A stretch of 37,797 bases of DNA from Nitrospiria bacterium (GTDB lineage Bacteria; Nitrospirota; Nitrospiria; SBBL01; JAADHI01): the NCBI GenBank assembly GCA_945787655.1, contig CALZIJ010000013.1, positions 1 through 37,797 of the forward strand, read 5' to 3'. The notes under the pieces are model-generated. The model was not told the origin of the DNA. It saw only the letters and a list, made by a program, of their open reading frames with translations, and did no database searches. This document shows positions 7,777-18,146 of this stretch, piece after piece. Position numbers and translations under genes: made by a program. How positions within the stretch are numbered: position 1 is the stretch's first letter; each line of letters opens with the position of its first letter.

Positions 7777-8310
7777 ATGTCATTCGTAAGATACATTCTT
7801 TTCCTGCTTATTATTTTTGGCCCCCTGCAAGTTTATGGCGGTGAACTCATCGACGCGGTCAAAGAGAAGGATTTATTCAAGGTCGGCCAATTAATTGAAG
7901 CCGGCTTGGACGTGAATGAAACGGAGCAGGACGGCGCGTCGCCACTCTGGATTGCCTCGGCCAACGGACAGATTGAAATTGTCAAAAAGTTGATCGCATC
8001 TCAGGCAAGGGTCAATGCTGCGACGCATGAGGGGGTCACGCCTTTGTGGATTGCCGCAGCGGCGGGGCATTTAGAGATTGTAAACGCCCTGATTCAGGCA
8101 AAAGCCGACGTGAATAAAGCCAGCCTCACCGGCGTCTCCCCGCTTTTTATTGCTTCGGCCGAAGGCCGGACAGAGATTGTAAAACAACTCCTTTTAGCCA
8201 ATGCCAATGTCCATGCCAAAACCCGGGATGGGAAAACCGCCCTCTGGATCGCCGAAACCTCGAATCGCTCTGAAATAGTAAAAATCTTAAAAAAGGCCGG
8301 GGCAAAATAA
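7777..8310 (+). CDS. Exported ankyrin-repeat protein
   Basis: A 177-residue protein with a Sec signal peptide (MSFVRYILFLLIIFGPLQVYG) followed by ankyrin repeats, about four full copies plus a part. Each carries the typical core: DGASPLWIASANGQIEIVKKL, EGVTPLWIAAAAGHLEIVNAL, TGVSPLFIASAEGRTEIVKQL, DGKTALWIAETSNRSEIVKIL (given here as repeat cores; repeat length 33). An earlier in-frame ATG at 7693 exists, but only the one at 7777 gives an N-terminal signal sequence. Ankyrin stacks bind partner proteins; a periplasmic or surface role is expected. The neighbours do not name a partner. No clear terminator follows. Confidence 0.85.
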   Translation: MSFVRYILFLLIIFGPLQVYGGELIDAVKEKDLFKVGQLIEAGLDVNETEQDGASPLWIASANGQIEIVKKLIASQARVNAATHEGVTPLWIAAAAGHLEIVNALIQAKADVNKASLTGVSPLFIASAEGRTEIVKQLLLANANVHAKTRDGKTALWIAETSNRSEIVKILKKAGAK

Positions 8311-8469
8311 GTTGAGGACACCCTGCAAAAGATAAAGATTTATCAAACCCGTTCATGACATCAAAGCAACCTGCGCTCAGCATTGCCCGCTTCGTTTAAA
8401 ACCTCTAAGTCAATCTTACCGCAATCATTTTGATGAGGTGATTTAGGTGTAAGACATACAATTTAGGAA

Positions 8470-10935
8470 TCACACGGCGTCCGCCTTGAACTTACGCAGC
8501 CGCAGGGCATTGGTTACGACACTGACCGACGAAAGCCCCATCGCGGCGGCCCCCAAAATCGGGGAAAGGCGGATGCCCCACAGCGGATACAGCACACCCG
8601 CCGCGACAGGAATGAGCACAATATTGTAAATAAAGGCGAAAAAGAGGTTTTGCTTGATGTTCCGGATCGTCGCACGGGAAAGCCGAATCGCCGTGGCGAT
8701 GCCGTGCAATCGCCCGCCAACAAGGGTCATGTCCGCGGCGGCGAGGGCGACATCCGTTCCCGTGCCGATAGCCATGCCGACATCGGCTCGGGCCAGCGCG
8801 GGGGCGTCGTTGATGCCGTCTCCGACCATCGCCACACGATAGCCCGCTTTTTGAAGGCGCGCGACTTCATCCGCCTTTTGGTCCGGCAGCACCTCGGCAA
8901 TGACTTCATCGATACCCACAGTCCTGGCAATCGCCTCCGCCGTCTTCTTTTGATCCCCCGTCAACAAAATCACCTTCAAACCGATATGATGCAGGGCCGC
9001 GACGACGGTTTTGGCGTCTTCCTTGAGGGTATCAGCCACAGCAATGACCCCCAAGATTTGTTGATCGACGGCAACAAACATTGGTGTTTTTCCGGCTTCC
9101 GATAAACGCTCCGCTTCTTTTTGAAGCGCACCGATCTCAATCTCCTCTTCCTGAAACCAGCGGGCCGTTCCCAAAAGCACAATTTTCCCGTCAATTTCAG
9201 CACGAATGCCTTTTCCCGGCACGGCTTCGAATTGTGTCGCATCCGTCAGTGTGATTCCCTCTTTTTTCGCGGCGCTCAAAATGGCTTCGGCCAAGGGATG
9301 CTCCGACGCTTTTTCGGCGCTCGCGGAAAAATAGAGCAGTTCTTGAGGATCTCCCGACGGCGCGATGATATCGGTGACTGCCGGTTTTCCATGCGTCAGC
9401 GTGCCGGTTTTGTCAAAAACCACGGCGTTGATTTGATGGGCGTTTTGCAGGGCCTCGCCGCTTCGGATCAAAATGCCTGTTTCCGCCCCCCGGCTGATAC
9501 CGACCATGACGGAAGTCGGGGTCGCCAAACCGAGCGCGCAGGGACAGGCAACGATCAGCACCGCCACCGCCGTGAACAGCGCATGCGTCAAGACCGGTTC
9601 AGGCCCGATGAAAAACCAGATCAAAAAAGAAACGATGGCGATCCCGATCACCACCGGGACAAACACAGAGGCGATTTGGTCCGCCAATTTGGCGATCGGC
9701 GGCTTGCTGCCCTGCGCCTCTTCGACCAAACGGATAATTTGCGAAAGGGCCATTTCCGCGCCGACCTGTTTCGCTTCAAAGACAAAACGGCCGGTTTGGT
9801 TGAGCGTGCCGCCGACGACGTGGTCGCCCACCCTCTTTTCTACCGGCAGGCTTTCACCCGTAATCATGGATTCATTCACGGCGGAATAGCCTTCCGTGAG
9901 TTCACCGTCCACCGGGATTTTTTCACCGGGACGCACCACGACAAGATCTCCAACAGCCACATCGGCCAGAGGCACTTCTTTTTCTTCGCCGTTTTCCTGA
10001 AGAATACGCGCGGACTTGGCCTGCACGCCCATGAGTTTTCGAATCGCCTCAGAGGTTTTGCGCTTCGCGCCGTGTTCCAAAAGCCGTCCGAGCAATATCA
10101 GGGCGATAATGGCGGCGGAGGTGTCAAAATAAACCGCAGGTTCGATGCCGCCCGCGGCGAGCGTGCTGGGGAATACAGTGGCGACGACGCTGTAAAAATA
10201 GGCGGCGGACGTCCCGACGGCGATCAGGGTATTCATGTCCGAGGTCCGATGCCGCGCCGCGCCCCACGCGCCCCGGTAAAACTGCCAGCCCGCCCAAAAC
10301 TGCACCGGCGTCGCCAAGGCCCATTGCAGGAGGTTCATCGTGCTGTGCGTGAACCCCAAAGCACCGCTCAGGGGCATCAATGCAAAAATAGCCAGGGTCA
10401 ACACGGCGGCGGCAATCATTTTGCGTTTCAAAGCGGCCTCGCCCTGGGCCTCCCGGTCCGGGGCGGAAACCGGGGGCGGCGTGATTTCAGCCTGATAACC
10501 GGCTTTTTCAATCACGGCTTTGATTTTATGAAGATCAGCCACCGTCGGGAGAAAGGACACTGTCGCCTTTTCTGTGGCGAGATTGACGGAGGCCGAAAGC
10601 AAACCCGGTGATTTCATCAGCGCACGCTCGACCCGGCCAACACAGGCCGCGCAGGACATGCCGCCGATTTTGATCGCCGCAGAGGCTGAAGGGACTTGAT
10701 AGCCAATGGCTTCAACGCCATCAACCAATGCTTTTAAAGATCCGCTTTGATCCATTTGAATAGCGGCTTTTTCCGTCGCCAGATTGACGGCGGCGGAGTA
10801 TACGCCTGCCTGTTTTTTAAGGGTCCGCTCAACCCGCGCAACGCAACTGGCACAAGTCATTCCGGAAATCGGCAGATCGATACGCTTGAGCTTGTCTGCG
10901 GTTTTGTTCGGTATAGTATTCGGGTTTTTCATCAC
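8470..10935 (-). CDS. copA: Cu+-exporting P1B-type ATPase with two HMA domains
   Basis: An 821-residue copper efflux pump. Two N-terminal metal-binding domains carry GMTCASC (Cys28, Cys31) and GMSCAAC (Cys95, Cys98). The transmembrane metal site is CPC (464-466). Catalytic features follow in order: TGES actuator loop (359-362), phosphorylated DKTGT (Asp508), the HP locus SEHPLAE (544-550) and hinge GDGINDAP (705-712). The last helix has [15 protein letters not shown], with the Met/Ser pattern of the Cu(I)-specific P1B-1 group. The start codon is GTG right after the upstream TAA (TAAGTGATG); the adjacent ATG, one codon later, is equally possible. Translation is probably coupled to the glycosyltransferase gene. 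No CueR-like regulator or copper chaperone gene is adjacent. Confidence 0.95.
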   Translation of the reverse strand: MMKNPNTIPNKTADKLKRIDLPISGMTCASCVARVERTLKKQAGVYSAAVNLATEKAAIQMDQSGSLKALVDGVEAIGYQVPSASAAIKIGGMSCAACVGRVERALMKSPGLLSASVNLATEKATVSFLPTVADLHKIKAVIEKAGYQAEITPPPVSAPDREAQGEAALKRKMIAAAVLTLAIFALMPLSGALGFTHSTMNLLQWALATPVQFWAGWQFYRGAWGAARHRTSDMNTLIAVGTSAAYFYSVVATVFPSTLAAGGIEPAVYFDTSAAIIALILLGRLLEHGAKRKTSEAIRKLMGVQAKSARILQENGEEKEVPLADVAVGDLVVVRPGEKIPVDGELTEGYSAVNESMITGESLPVEKRVGDHVVGGTLNQTGRFVFEAKQVGAEMALSQIIRLVEEAQGSKPPIAKLADQIASVFVPVVIGIAIVSFLIWFFIGPEPVLTHALFTAVAVLIVACPCALGLATPTSVMVGISRGAETGILIRSGEALQNAHQINAVVFDKTGTLTHGKPAVTDIIAPSGDPQELLYFSASAEKASEHPLAEAILSAAKKEGITLTDATQFEAVPGKGIRAEIDGKIVLLGTARWFQEEEIEIGALQKEAERLSEAGKTPMFVAVDQQILGVIAVADTLKEDAKTVVAALHHIGLKVILLTGDQKKTAEAIARTVGIDEVIAEVLPDQKADEVARLQKAGYRVAMVGDGINDAPALARADVGMAIGTGTDVALAAADMTLVGGRLHGIATAIRLSRATIRNIKQNLFFAFIYNIVLIPVAAGVLYPLWGIRLSPILGAAAMGLSSVSVVTNALRLRKFKADAV

Positions 10936-11670
10936 TTATGCATCATACCATCTTGCAAGACGCGCGGGGGAAACCTTTAGGAAATAGAGTCCAAGCAACA
11001 TCATATTCCGCAGACTCGTATAATAGTACCCTTGTTTTTCCCAACGCCGCGCTGAGGTGACCACAGGTGTTTTTAATAATATGATCTTTCCCGTTTTTTT
11101 GAGCCGTTGTATAAATTCCACGTCTTCCATCAAGGGCATTGGCCGGTATCCGCCCATTTTTTGAAAGACTTTCTGGCGCACAAAAAATGCCTGATCGCCA
11201 TAAGGGAGTTTCAAAACAACGGATCTAAAATTGGCCATCTTGCTGACCCAGGCCAGGAAAAAATGAGGGGAATCTATTTGGAGGTAAAACGCGCCGCCCT
11301 GAATCTCTTCTTTTTTCATCGATTCGAGGATCAGATCGATGCCGCCGCCGGGAAGACCCGTATCTGCGTGCAGGAAAAGTAAAATGTCTCCCTCAGCGGC
11401 GTGTTCCCCGGCATTCATTTGCTTTCCCCGCCCTCGGGATGAAAACACCACTTTGCGTTTAGTGTGTTTTGACTGCTCTGCCAACCACCCTTCAAGCCTG
11501 TCTTTTGTGTTATCTTCGCTGTCACCATCCACGAATACCACTTCATCTGCCTTTATCGACTCAAGACGTTCAAACAATATCGGCAGCCGCTCTGCCTCAT
11601 TGCACACCGGAATGATAATCGATATTTTCGGGGCTTCTTTTTTCAAATCAACCCAAGCCTTTTCTCTCAT
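10936..11670 (-). CDS. Family 2 glycosyltransferase (rSAM/selenodomain-associated type)
   Basis: A 244-residue cytoplasmic GT-A fold enzyme that transfers a sugar from a nucleotide sugar. Near the N-terminus are IIIPVCNEAERLP and the nucleotide-binding acidic stretch FVDGDSEDNT; FSSRGRGKQMNAG and LLFLHADTGLP (metal-binding DxD-like HAD) follow, then GGYRPMPLMEDVEFIQRL with the catalytic ED. This set of motifs is that of the TIGR04283-like glycosyltransferases often found near radical-SAM or selenium-related genes. Here the immediate neighbour is copA, with no gap. Acceptor unknown. A short hydrophobic C-terminal stretch (MMLLGLYFLKVSPARL) may contact the membrane. Confidence 0.85.
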   Translation of the reverse strand: MREKAWVDLKKEAPKISIIIPVCNEAERLPILFERLESIKADEVVFVDGDSEDNTKDRLEGWLAEQSKHTKRKVVFSSRGRGKQMNAGEHAAEGDILLFLHADTGLPGGGIDLILESMKKEEIQGGAFYLQIDSPHFFLAWVSKMANFRSVVLKLPYGDQAFFVRQKVFQKMGGYRPMPLMEDVEFIQRLKKTGKIILLKTPVVTSARRWEKQGYYYTSLRNMMLLGLYFLKVSPARLARWYDA

Positions 11671-11780
11671 CCATTGATAGTAGTCTTCCAGATATCCGAA
11701 ACAAAAACCAGCAACCCTTTTTTTGCGGATTCGGAATTCAGGATTGTTATCGACATTCTTCGATTCCTTTGTTTATTTTA

Positions 11781-11810
11781 TTGAAAGACAAGAAAAAACC
11801 TGATTATAAT
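11781..11810 (+). promoter_or_regulatory. Promoter of the RDD-mre-mrd-rod operon
   Basis: TTGAAA (11781-11786), an 18-base spacer, and a perfect TATAAT (11805-11810), about 66 bases upstream of the first gene of the operon. It lies in the divergent region between the glycosyltransferase and the RDD gene, where a plus-strand promoter is needed. Confidence 0.6.
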
Positions 11811-11831
11811 ATCTAGCAATTTTATCTGTAA

Positions 11832-11862
11832 AGGTACCCTCAAAATATATATTGAGGCACCC
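11832..11862 (+). promoter_or_regulatory. Stable hairpin in the leader of the cell-shape operon
   Basis: CCTCAA (11838-11843) pairs with TTGAGG (11852-11857) around an AT loop. The stem extends outward with one bulge through GGT / ACC. It lies between the candidate promoter and the start of the RDD gene and ends about 15 bases before the start codon. No T-tract follows, so it is a leader structure or operator rather than a terminator. Confidence 0.4.
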
Positions 11863-11876
11863 ATAGAAAGGTTTTT

Positions 11877-12338
11877 GTGTTGGCCCTTCAGGGAGATGAG
11901 ATCGAGATCCCTTTTGTCTCGCCCAAAGCAAACATACTCAATCGTTTTATAGCGAAATTTCTGGACTTGCTCATTGTTTCTGCTATCGGACAATTACCGC
12001 TTAAAATCAGCTTTATTGCTGCGCTTTCCTATATTTTACTTTCTGACGGGTTTGCTGGCGGCCGGAGTGTGGGGAAACAGGTCATCGGACTACAGGTCGT
12101 CTCGTCTGAAACCGGAAACGGGATTTCTTTTAAAGAATCGATCATTCGGAACATCACCCCGGCGCTGGCTTTTATGTGTACTCGAATTCCTTATGTAGGT
12201 TGGCTCTTGGGCATGTCGGTTTTGGTATTCGAATCACTTTTGTTAATAGGGAACCCCAAGGGACGCCGTGTGGGGGATGAACTCGCCAAAACGCAAATAC
12301 TCGATTATACTGTTTTTGAGACCTTTAATAAGGAATAA
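11877..12338 (+). CDS. RDD-family inner-membrane protein
   Basis: A 153-residue membrane protein of the RDD family. The defining arginine and aspartates occur as NRFIAKFLDLLIV near residues 21-33. Membrane segments are at about 28-36/43-55 (LKISFIAALSYILLS) and 104-121 (IPYVGWLLGMSVLVFESLLL). The conserved GGRSVGKQVIGLQVV loop links the first two. RDD proteins are small transport-like or accessory membrane proteins without a settled role. The start is a GTG (or the next TTG) behind GAAAGG. It stops 18 bases before mreB and so probably opens the cell-shape operon, an unusual first partner whose part in morphogenesis is unknown. Confidence 0.8.
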   Translation: MLALQGDEIEIPFVSPKANILNRFIAKFLDLLIVSAIGQLPLKISFIAALSYILLSDGFAGGRSVGKQVIGLQVVSSETGNGISFKESIIRNITPALAFMCTRIPYVGWLLGMSVLVFESLLLIGNPKGRRVGDELAKTQILDYTVFETFNKE

Positions 12339-13403
<1,065 letters not shown>

Positions 13404-13496
13404 ACAAAGGCAGCATCAGGTCTATAAAAATTACAGTGGTGAACTTACCTTCTATTTTTCAACCTGGAACAGCTCATCGGCATTAGGATTTTTACG

Positions 13497-14351
13497 ATGA
13501 TCTACCTTTCCAGTACTATTAAGAAATTACTTTACGGAATCATTACGTTTATTCTACTGGTCTTCCTTTTTTCGAAAGATGAGAAAAAAACACCGGCCAA
13601 ACTGCTCACCCTCCCCGTCGGTACCGCAGTCTACTATATGCAAATCGCCTCAAACGGTTTATTCTCCGGGATCGAGCATGTATGGGACCGGTACGTCAAT
13701 TTAATCCATGTTCAGGAAGAAAACACACTGCTTCGCGGACAGGTCGAAAGATTAAAACTTGAAAACAACACCTTGAGGGAAAAAGGATTTTTGGCGGACC
13801 GGCTCAAGATTATGCTGGACTATATCGAACATTCCGATGTCGATATGATTCCCGCCACGGTGATCGGACGAAAACCTTCTCAATGGTACGACACCATTAC
13901 AATCAATAAGGGCAGCTCCGACGGAATACAAATAGACATGGGTGTGCTTTCCCCACAAGGGATCGTGGGGAAAGTCATTCATACCGGTCCGCATTTTGCC
14001 CAGGTGTTGCTTGTCTCCGACCGAAACAGCGCCATCGGGGCCCTTGTTCAACGAACACGGGATGAGGGCATTGTTCAGGGCGTCGATGACAGCACCGTTC
14101 AGCTTAAATATCTGCCTCATGATGCAACCGTTTCAGTGGGAGATTTGTTGATCACTTCAGGCATGGAAGGCAGTTTTGCCAAAGGCCTTCCTGTTGGACA
14201 AGTTGAGGAGATTGAACGGAATAAAGGGGAGATGTTTCTTAAAATACGCGCACGAATCGGAAGTGATTTACTCAATATCGAAGAAGTACTCGTGATACGA
14301 TCGATTCAAAATGAACCCCGGAACCTGATTAAAAAGGAACCCCTGAAATAA
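13497..14351 (+). CDS. mreC: Cell shape-determining protein MreC
   Basis: MreC is a bitopic periplasmic scaffold linking MreB filaments to PBP2/RodA. The 284-residue protein has a short cytoplasmic start, one membrane helix (LLYGIITFILLVFLFS, about 11-26), a periplasmic coiled coil (VQEENTLLRGQVERLKLENN, about 75-95), then the double beta-barrel domain with IGRKPSQWYDTITINKG and GVLSPQGIVGKV. The family signature around VLLVSDRNSAIGALV and GDLLITSGMEGSFAKGLPVG is clear. It follows mreB after 93 bases without a visible terminator, consistent with co-transcription. AGGA precedes the ATG. Confidence 0.95.
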   Translation: MIYLSSTIKKLLYGIITFILLVFLFSKDEKKTPAKLLTLPVGTAVYYMQIASNGLFSGIEHVWDRYVNLIHVQEENTLLRGQVERLKLENNTLREKGFLADRLKIMLDYIEHSDVDMIPATVIGRKPSQWYDTITINKGSSDGIQIDMGVLSPQGIVGKVIHTGPHFAQVLLVSDRNSAIGALVQRTRDEGIVQGVDDSTVQLKYLPHDATVSVGDLLITSGMEGSFAKGLPVGQVEEIERNKGEMFLKIRARIGSDLLNIEEVLVIRSIQNEPRNLIKKEPLK

Positions 14352-14366
14352 CAGGATAGGATACAC

Positions 14367-14903
14367 TTGAACTGGTTTACCAAAATACTCGCTGCACTGT
14401 TCATTATTCCATTGCAAACCGTTTTTTTGGAAAAAATACAAATCGGAGGTGTTAAACCTGATATGGCCCTGGTTTTTATATTTGTCCAGGGTTGGGTCTG
14501 GGGAAAAAGAAGCGGCATGGGCTGGGGCTTCGCGCTGGGCGGCATCATAGATCTTTCTACAACGGGCACTATCGGCATGACATTTTTAATCAAGGGAGTT
14601 TGCGGATTACTGGGCGGCATCATGGGAAAATCTTTTCTGCATCTGTCATTACAGGGATATGTGGTCTTATTTCTTTTTGTGTCCTTGTTCCATGATCTCT
14701 CAGGCACCCTGCTAATACACGGACTCGAAGGCCAGCCCCTGTTTTCTCTGTTTACGATAGAAGTACTGATTCGGGCCATTTACAATACGGTGTTCGCCAT
14801 TATCGCAATTTTGTTTGTTTGGGAAAAATTCGACCAGAAAGGAAAGTTTGAATATGGGGGCGCGATTCTTTCCCCAGGAAGAAGAACGGGAACTCGAAGG
14901 TAA
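14367..14903 (+). CDS. mreD: Rod shape-determining membrane protein MreD
   Basis: A 178-residue polytopic inner-membrane protein. It has about five hydrophobic segments (ILAALFIIPLQTVFLEKI; PDMALVFIFVQGWVWG; GMGWGFALGGIIDL; a glycine-rich helix; VVLFLFVSLFHDLSG; and IYNTVFAIIAILFVWEKF), the family pattern. The F-x-L-G-x-x-x-D-L element appears as FALGGIIDLSTTG. The start is a TTG 15 bases after the mreC stop, behind CAGGATAGG. The 3' end overlaps the start of mrdA by 50 bases, so the two are translationally linked. Sequence of MreD is poorly conserved, so identity rests on topology plus position. Confidence 0.9.
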   Translation: MNWFTKILAALFIIPLQTVFLEKIQIGGVKPDMALVFIFVQGWVWGKRSGMGWGFALGGIIDLSTTGTIGMTFLIKGVCGLLGGIMGKSFLHLSLQGYVVLFLFVSLFHDLSGTLLIHGLEGQPLFSLFTIEVLIRAIYNTVFAIIAILFVWEKFDQKGKFEYGGAILSPGRRTGTRR

Positions 14904-16746
14904 AATTTATTGGTTTTTAATCCTTCTTTTGGCCGGATTAATGCTTTTATTGCTTCGCGCATGGCACCTTCAGGTCACCAAAGGGGAGCACTACCTGGCG
15001 CTTTCCGAGAACAATCGCTTGCGGGTTGTGGAAACACCGCCACCCAGAGGCCGTATTTTTGATCGTCATGGCACCCTGCTGGTCAATAACATCCCCAGTT
15101 TCAATCTTTACGTGGTGTTGGGAGACATCAAAGAACGAGCGACGGTGCTTCGCCGCATATCCCATATCATTAAAGTCCCCGCCGAAGAAATTAATCACCG
15201 CATTCAAAAGAGAAAAAATAGTGACCCTTACTCCCCCATAAAAATAGAAGAAGACCTCACCATGCGTGAAGTGGCCATTATCGAGGGTCACGGACTCGAA
15301 TTACCCGGAGTCAAAATCGAAGCGGAATATAAAAGACACGCGGTCTATGGCCCGATGGCCGCACATTTACTGGGTTATGTTGGAGAAATTACACATGATC
15401 AACTCAAGTCTGAAAAATATGAAGGGATAAAATCCGGCACGATTATTGGGCAATATGGTGTGGAACAATCCCTGAACACGGTTTTAATGGGCATTCCTGG
15501 CGAAAAAAAAATCGAGGTCGATGCATTGGGGCATGAGCAACAAGTGGTTCAAGAAACCTTGCCCCTTCGCGGAGACGACATTTTTTTAACCCTGGATCAT
15601 AAAGCACAACAGGCCGCAGAAAAAGCTTTGGCTGACCGTCCCGGAGCGATTGTTGCCCTTGATCCACGAAACGGCGATTTACTCGCCATGGTCAGTCATC
15701 CTTCATTTAACCCTAACGAAATATCAGGAGGCATCTCAACCAAAACCTGGCAAGCCTTGATCAAAGACAAAAAGCGGCCCTTGACCAATCGAACCATTCA
15801 CGGGAAATATCCACCGGGTTCCGTCTTTAAAATCATACTCAGTGCCGCACTGCTGGATACAAAAACCGTCACGGCGCGCGACCAAATCGAGTGTAAAGGC
15901 TCTACCCATTTAGGAGACAGGGAGTTTAAGGACTGGAAAAAAACCGGACACGGCAAAGTCGATATACATCGGGCAATGGTGGAATCCTGTGACGTTTATT
16001 ATTATGAAAAAGGCTTGGAACTGGGTGTGGACAACATTGCCAAATATTCACGTATTTTTGGGCTGGGAGAACCAACCGGCATTGACCTCGCTTATGAAAA
16101 AAAAGGGTTGATCCCCACAAAAAAATGGAAAAAGAAACACTTAAAGGAACCCTGGTATCCCGGTGAAACGCTTTCGGTTTCCATCGGCCAGGGTTTTGTC
16201 AGCACCACTCCCATGCAATTGGCCACGATGATTTCCGCAGTAGCTGGAGAGGGGATATGGTATAAACCCCGCTTACTTATAAAAACACGCGAAAACCTGA
16301 CGGGTAAATATAACGAGGCGGAATTTACACAAGGAAGAAAAATTCCGATTTCTACCGAAACCCTGGCCATCATTAAGAAATCACTGGCCGGAGTCGTCGC
16401 AGAAACCAAAGGCACTGCAAATAAATCAAAATCCGACCTGGTTTCGATTGCCGGAAAAACCGGGACGGCACAAGTCGTTGGCCGTGAAACAATGGAATTT
16501 GACGATGTGACTGAAGCTTTTGCGGATCATGCCTGGTTTGCAGCCTTTGCGCCGGTTGAAAACCCCAGAATCGCTGTTATTGTGCTCGTCGAAAACGGCG
16601 GACATGGCGGCGCCACCGCAGCGCCACTGGCTCGAAATATTATTGAAGCCTATCTGGAACCCCGTCAAGTCGAATCCCAGCCGATTGAAAATGCGGGTTT
16701 CCCCCTTGTTCCCCCAGCTTCGCCCCGGGAGCCGCATCATGGCTAG
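14854..16746 (+). CDS. mrdA: Penicillin-binding protein 2 (peptidoglycan transpeptidase)
   Basis: PBP2 cross-links wall peptidoglycan during elongation, working with RodA. One N-terminal membrane helix (YWFLILLLAGLMLLLLRAW) precedes the dimerisation/pedestal region (PPPRGRIFDRHGTLLVNN). The transpeptidase domain has all three motifs: SVFK with Ser323 as nucleophile, the SCD triad typical of PBP2 at about 378-380, and KTGTAQ at about 535-540. At 630 residues its length matches the family. An upstream in-frame ATG (14815) exists, but the ATG at 14854 has AAAGGAAAG before it and gives the usual short cytoplasmic tail. The C-terminus overlaps the rodA start. Confidence 0.95.
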   Translation: MGARFFPQEEERELEGKIYWFLILLLAGLMLLLLRAWHLQVTKGEHYLALSENNRLRVVETPPPRGRIFDRHGTLLVNNIPSFNLYVVLGDIKERATVLRRISHIIKVPAEEINHRIQKRKNSDPYSPIKIEEDLTMREVAIIEGHGLELPGVKIEAEYKRHAVYGPMAAHLLGYVGEITHDQLKSEKYEGIKSGTIIGQYGVEQSLNTVLMGIPGEKKIEVDALGHEQQVVQETLPLRGDDIFLTLDHKAQQAAEKALADRPGAIVALDPRNGDLLAMVSHPSFNPNEISGGISTKTWQALIKDKKRPLTNRTIHGKYPPGSVFKIILSAALLDTKTVTARDQIECKGSTHLGDREFKDWKKTGHGKVDIHRAMVESCDVYYYEKGLELGVDNIAKYSRIFGLGEPTGIDLAYEKKGLIPTKKWKKKHLKEPWYPGETLSVSIGQGFVSTTPMQLATMISAVAGEGIWYKPRLLIKTRENLTGKYNEAEFTQGRKIPISTETLAIIKKSLAGVVAETKGTANKSKSDLVSIAGKTGTAQVVGRETMEFDDVTEAFADHAWFAAFAPVENPRIAVIVLVENGGHGGATAAPLARNIIEAYLEPRQVESQPIENAGFPLVPPASPREPHHG

Positions 16747-17851
16747 ATCCCGTATGTTAACCGGAATAGACTTTCTCTTTTTTGTCATCGTCTTTTTCAT
16801 TCTTGCATTTGGCGTGCTTTCTATCTACAGTGTCACCGGGGGAATTTCAATTAGAAGTGAGACCCCTTTTTATTTAAAACAAATTAGCTGGATTATCATC
16901 GGATGGGTCGTTTTCCTCGTCATGGCATGGATAGATTATAGAGAAATGGCGCGCTTTGCCTTTCCAATATATGGGTTTACACTCATCCTTTTAGCCCTGG
17001 TGCCGCTCATCGGACGAACCGGAATGGGGGCGCGCCGATGGCTTGCAATCGGCTCCTTTTCGTTTCAACCGTCAGAACTGGTCAAAATCGGTTTGCTGCT
17101 GGCTCTGGCCAAACATTTTTCTGACGATTACCCGAAAGGCGGGCTAGACCTCAAGCGTCTCTTAATTTCGGGGTTATTCCTGGCAGTCCCGTTCGCCTTT
17201 ATTCTGAAACAGCCCGACCTTGGAACCGCACTGTCCGTTTCAACCATTTTTTTAAGCATGATTTTTATTCTGGGATTAAAATCAAAATTTCTGATCTACT
17301 TTTCACTCATTTCTGCCATGCTCTCACCCTTTATTGGACACTTTGTTTGGAATAACCTGAAGGATTATCAAAAAAAACGGCTATTTACCTTTATAAATCC
17401 CACGGAAGATCCAACCGGCACCGGCTATCAAATCATCCAATCCAAAATTGCAATCGGGTCTGGCGGATTCTTTGGAAAAGGACTTTTTGGCGGTACACAA
17501 AGTCAACTCAAATTTTTGCCCGAACGGCATACCGATTTTATTTTTTCAGTTTTTGCCGAGCAATGGGGTTTTGCCGGGGTGTTGGTTCTTTTCATTTTAT
17601 TTGGTCTTGTGATTTTATGGGGAATCGATGTCGCCGTAAAAGCAAAAGACACCCTCGGCTCGCTGATTGCCATCGGAATCATTGGACTCATCTTTTTTTA
17701 TTTTTTCATCAATGTCGGCATGACACTCGGTGTGATGCCTGTCGTCGGCGTACCGCTTCCACTCGTCAGTTATGGCGGAAGCGCAATGGTGACAACACTT
17801 GGAATGCTTGGACTCCTGCTCAATATAAAGGTACGGAGATTAATACGATAA
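16739..17851 (+). CDS. rodA: SEDS peptidoglycan glycosyltransferase RodA
   Basis: RodA polymerises lipid II into glycan strands in the elongasome. The 370-residue protein (same length as the E. coli protein) has about ten membrane helices. SEDS hallmarks are FQPSELVKIGLLLALAKHF, FILKQPDLGTALS, the GTGYQIIQSKIAIGSGGFFG region with the catalytic-loop neighbourhood, FLPERHTDFIFSVFAEQWGF, and GVPLPLVSYGGSAM near the end. The ATG at 16739 overlaps the last bases of mrdA; earlier in-frame starts would add a non-homologous tail. It ends the shape operon. No strong terminator follows. Confidence 0.96.
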   Translation: MARSRMLTGIDFLFFVIVFFILAFGVLSIYSVTGGISIRSETPFYLKQISWIIIGWVVFLVMAWIDYREMARFAFPIYGFTLILLALVPLIGRTGMGARRWLAIGSFSFQPSELVKIGLLLALAKHFSDDYPKGGLDLKRLLISGLFLAVPFAFILKQPDLGTALSVSTIFLSMIFILGLKSKFLIYFSLISAMLSPFIGHFVWNNLKDYQKKRLFTFINPTEDPTGTGYQIIQSKIAIGSGGFFGKGLFGGTQSQLKFLPERHTDFIFSVFAEQWGFAGVLVLFILFGLVILWGIDVAVKAKDTLGSLIAIGIIGLIFFYFFINVGMTLGVMPVVGVPLPLVSYGGSAMVTTLGMLGLLLNIKVRRLIR

Positions 17852-18146
17852 AAACCATATGCCTCAGATCATAAATCCACAACCCCGGATCACTGAAACG
17901 GTCACCTCTATGCTTTCTATTGTGCCAAAATCGGTATGATACATAGAATGATAACCGCATCACTTCCGCAGGGTTTGGCATTTATTAGATCCGGGCCAAA
18001 AAAGGGATCGCACATTTGGTCAACACAATACAAGCTTGCTCAAATACACTTCAAAGGTACCCCATTGAAGCCATGAAAAAATCATTAGCATAGAGAGCAA
18101 TAACACTGTTATTCAGACCGAATGGCCCTCCCGGAAAGAGAACGCC
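17852..18146. other. Intergenic region between rodA and rng
   Basis: A 295-bp gap without a coding sequence. One inverted repeat is visible, TTCTATTGT (17915-17923) against ACATAGAA (17941-17948) with a 17-base centre, which could be an operator or weak hairpin. No clear promoter or T-tract terminator was found; the rng ribosome site (GGAAAGAG) lies at the right end. Confidence 0.4.

Noticed and set aside
9121-10611. A 496-codon open frame on the plus strand opposite copA
   Set aside because: It is antisense to a fully motif-supported ATPase, has Arg/Gly/His-rich composition typical of a shadow of GC-rich coding DNA, and shows no domain.
17915-17948. Inverted repeat after rodA as a terminator
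   Set aside because: The stem is AT-rich with a 17-base centre and no T-tract; kept only as a possible operator in the intergenic entry.
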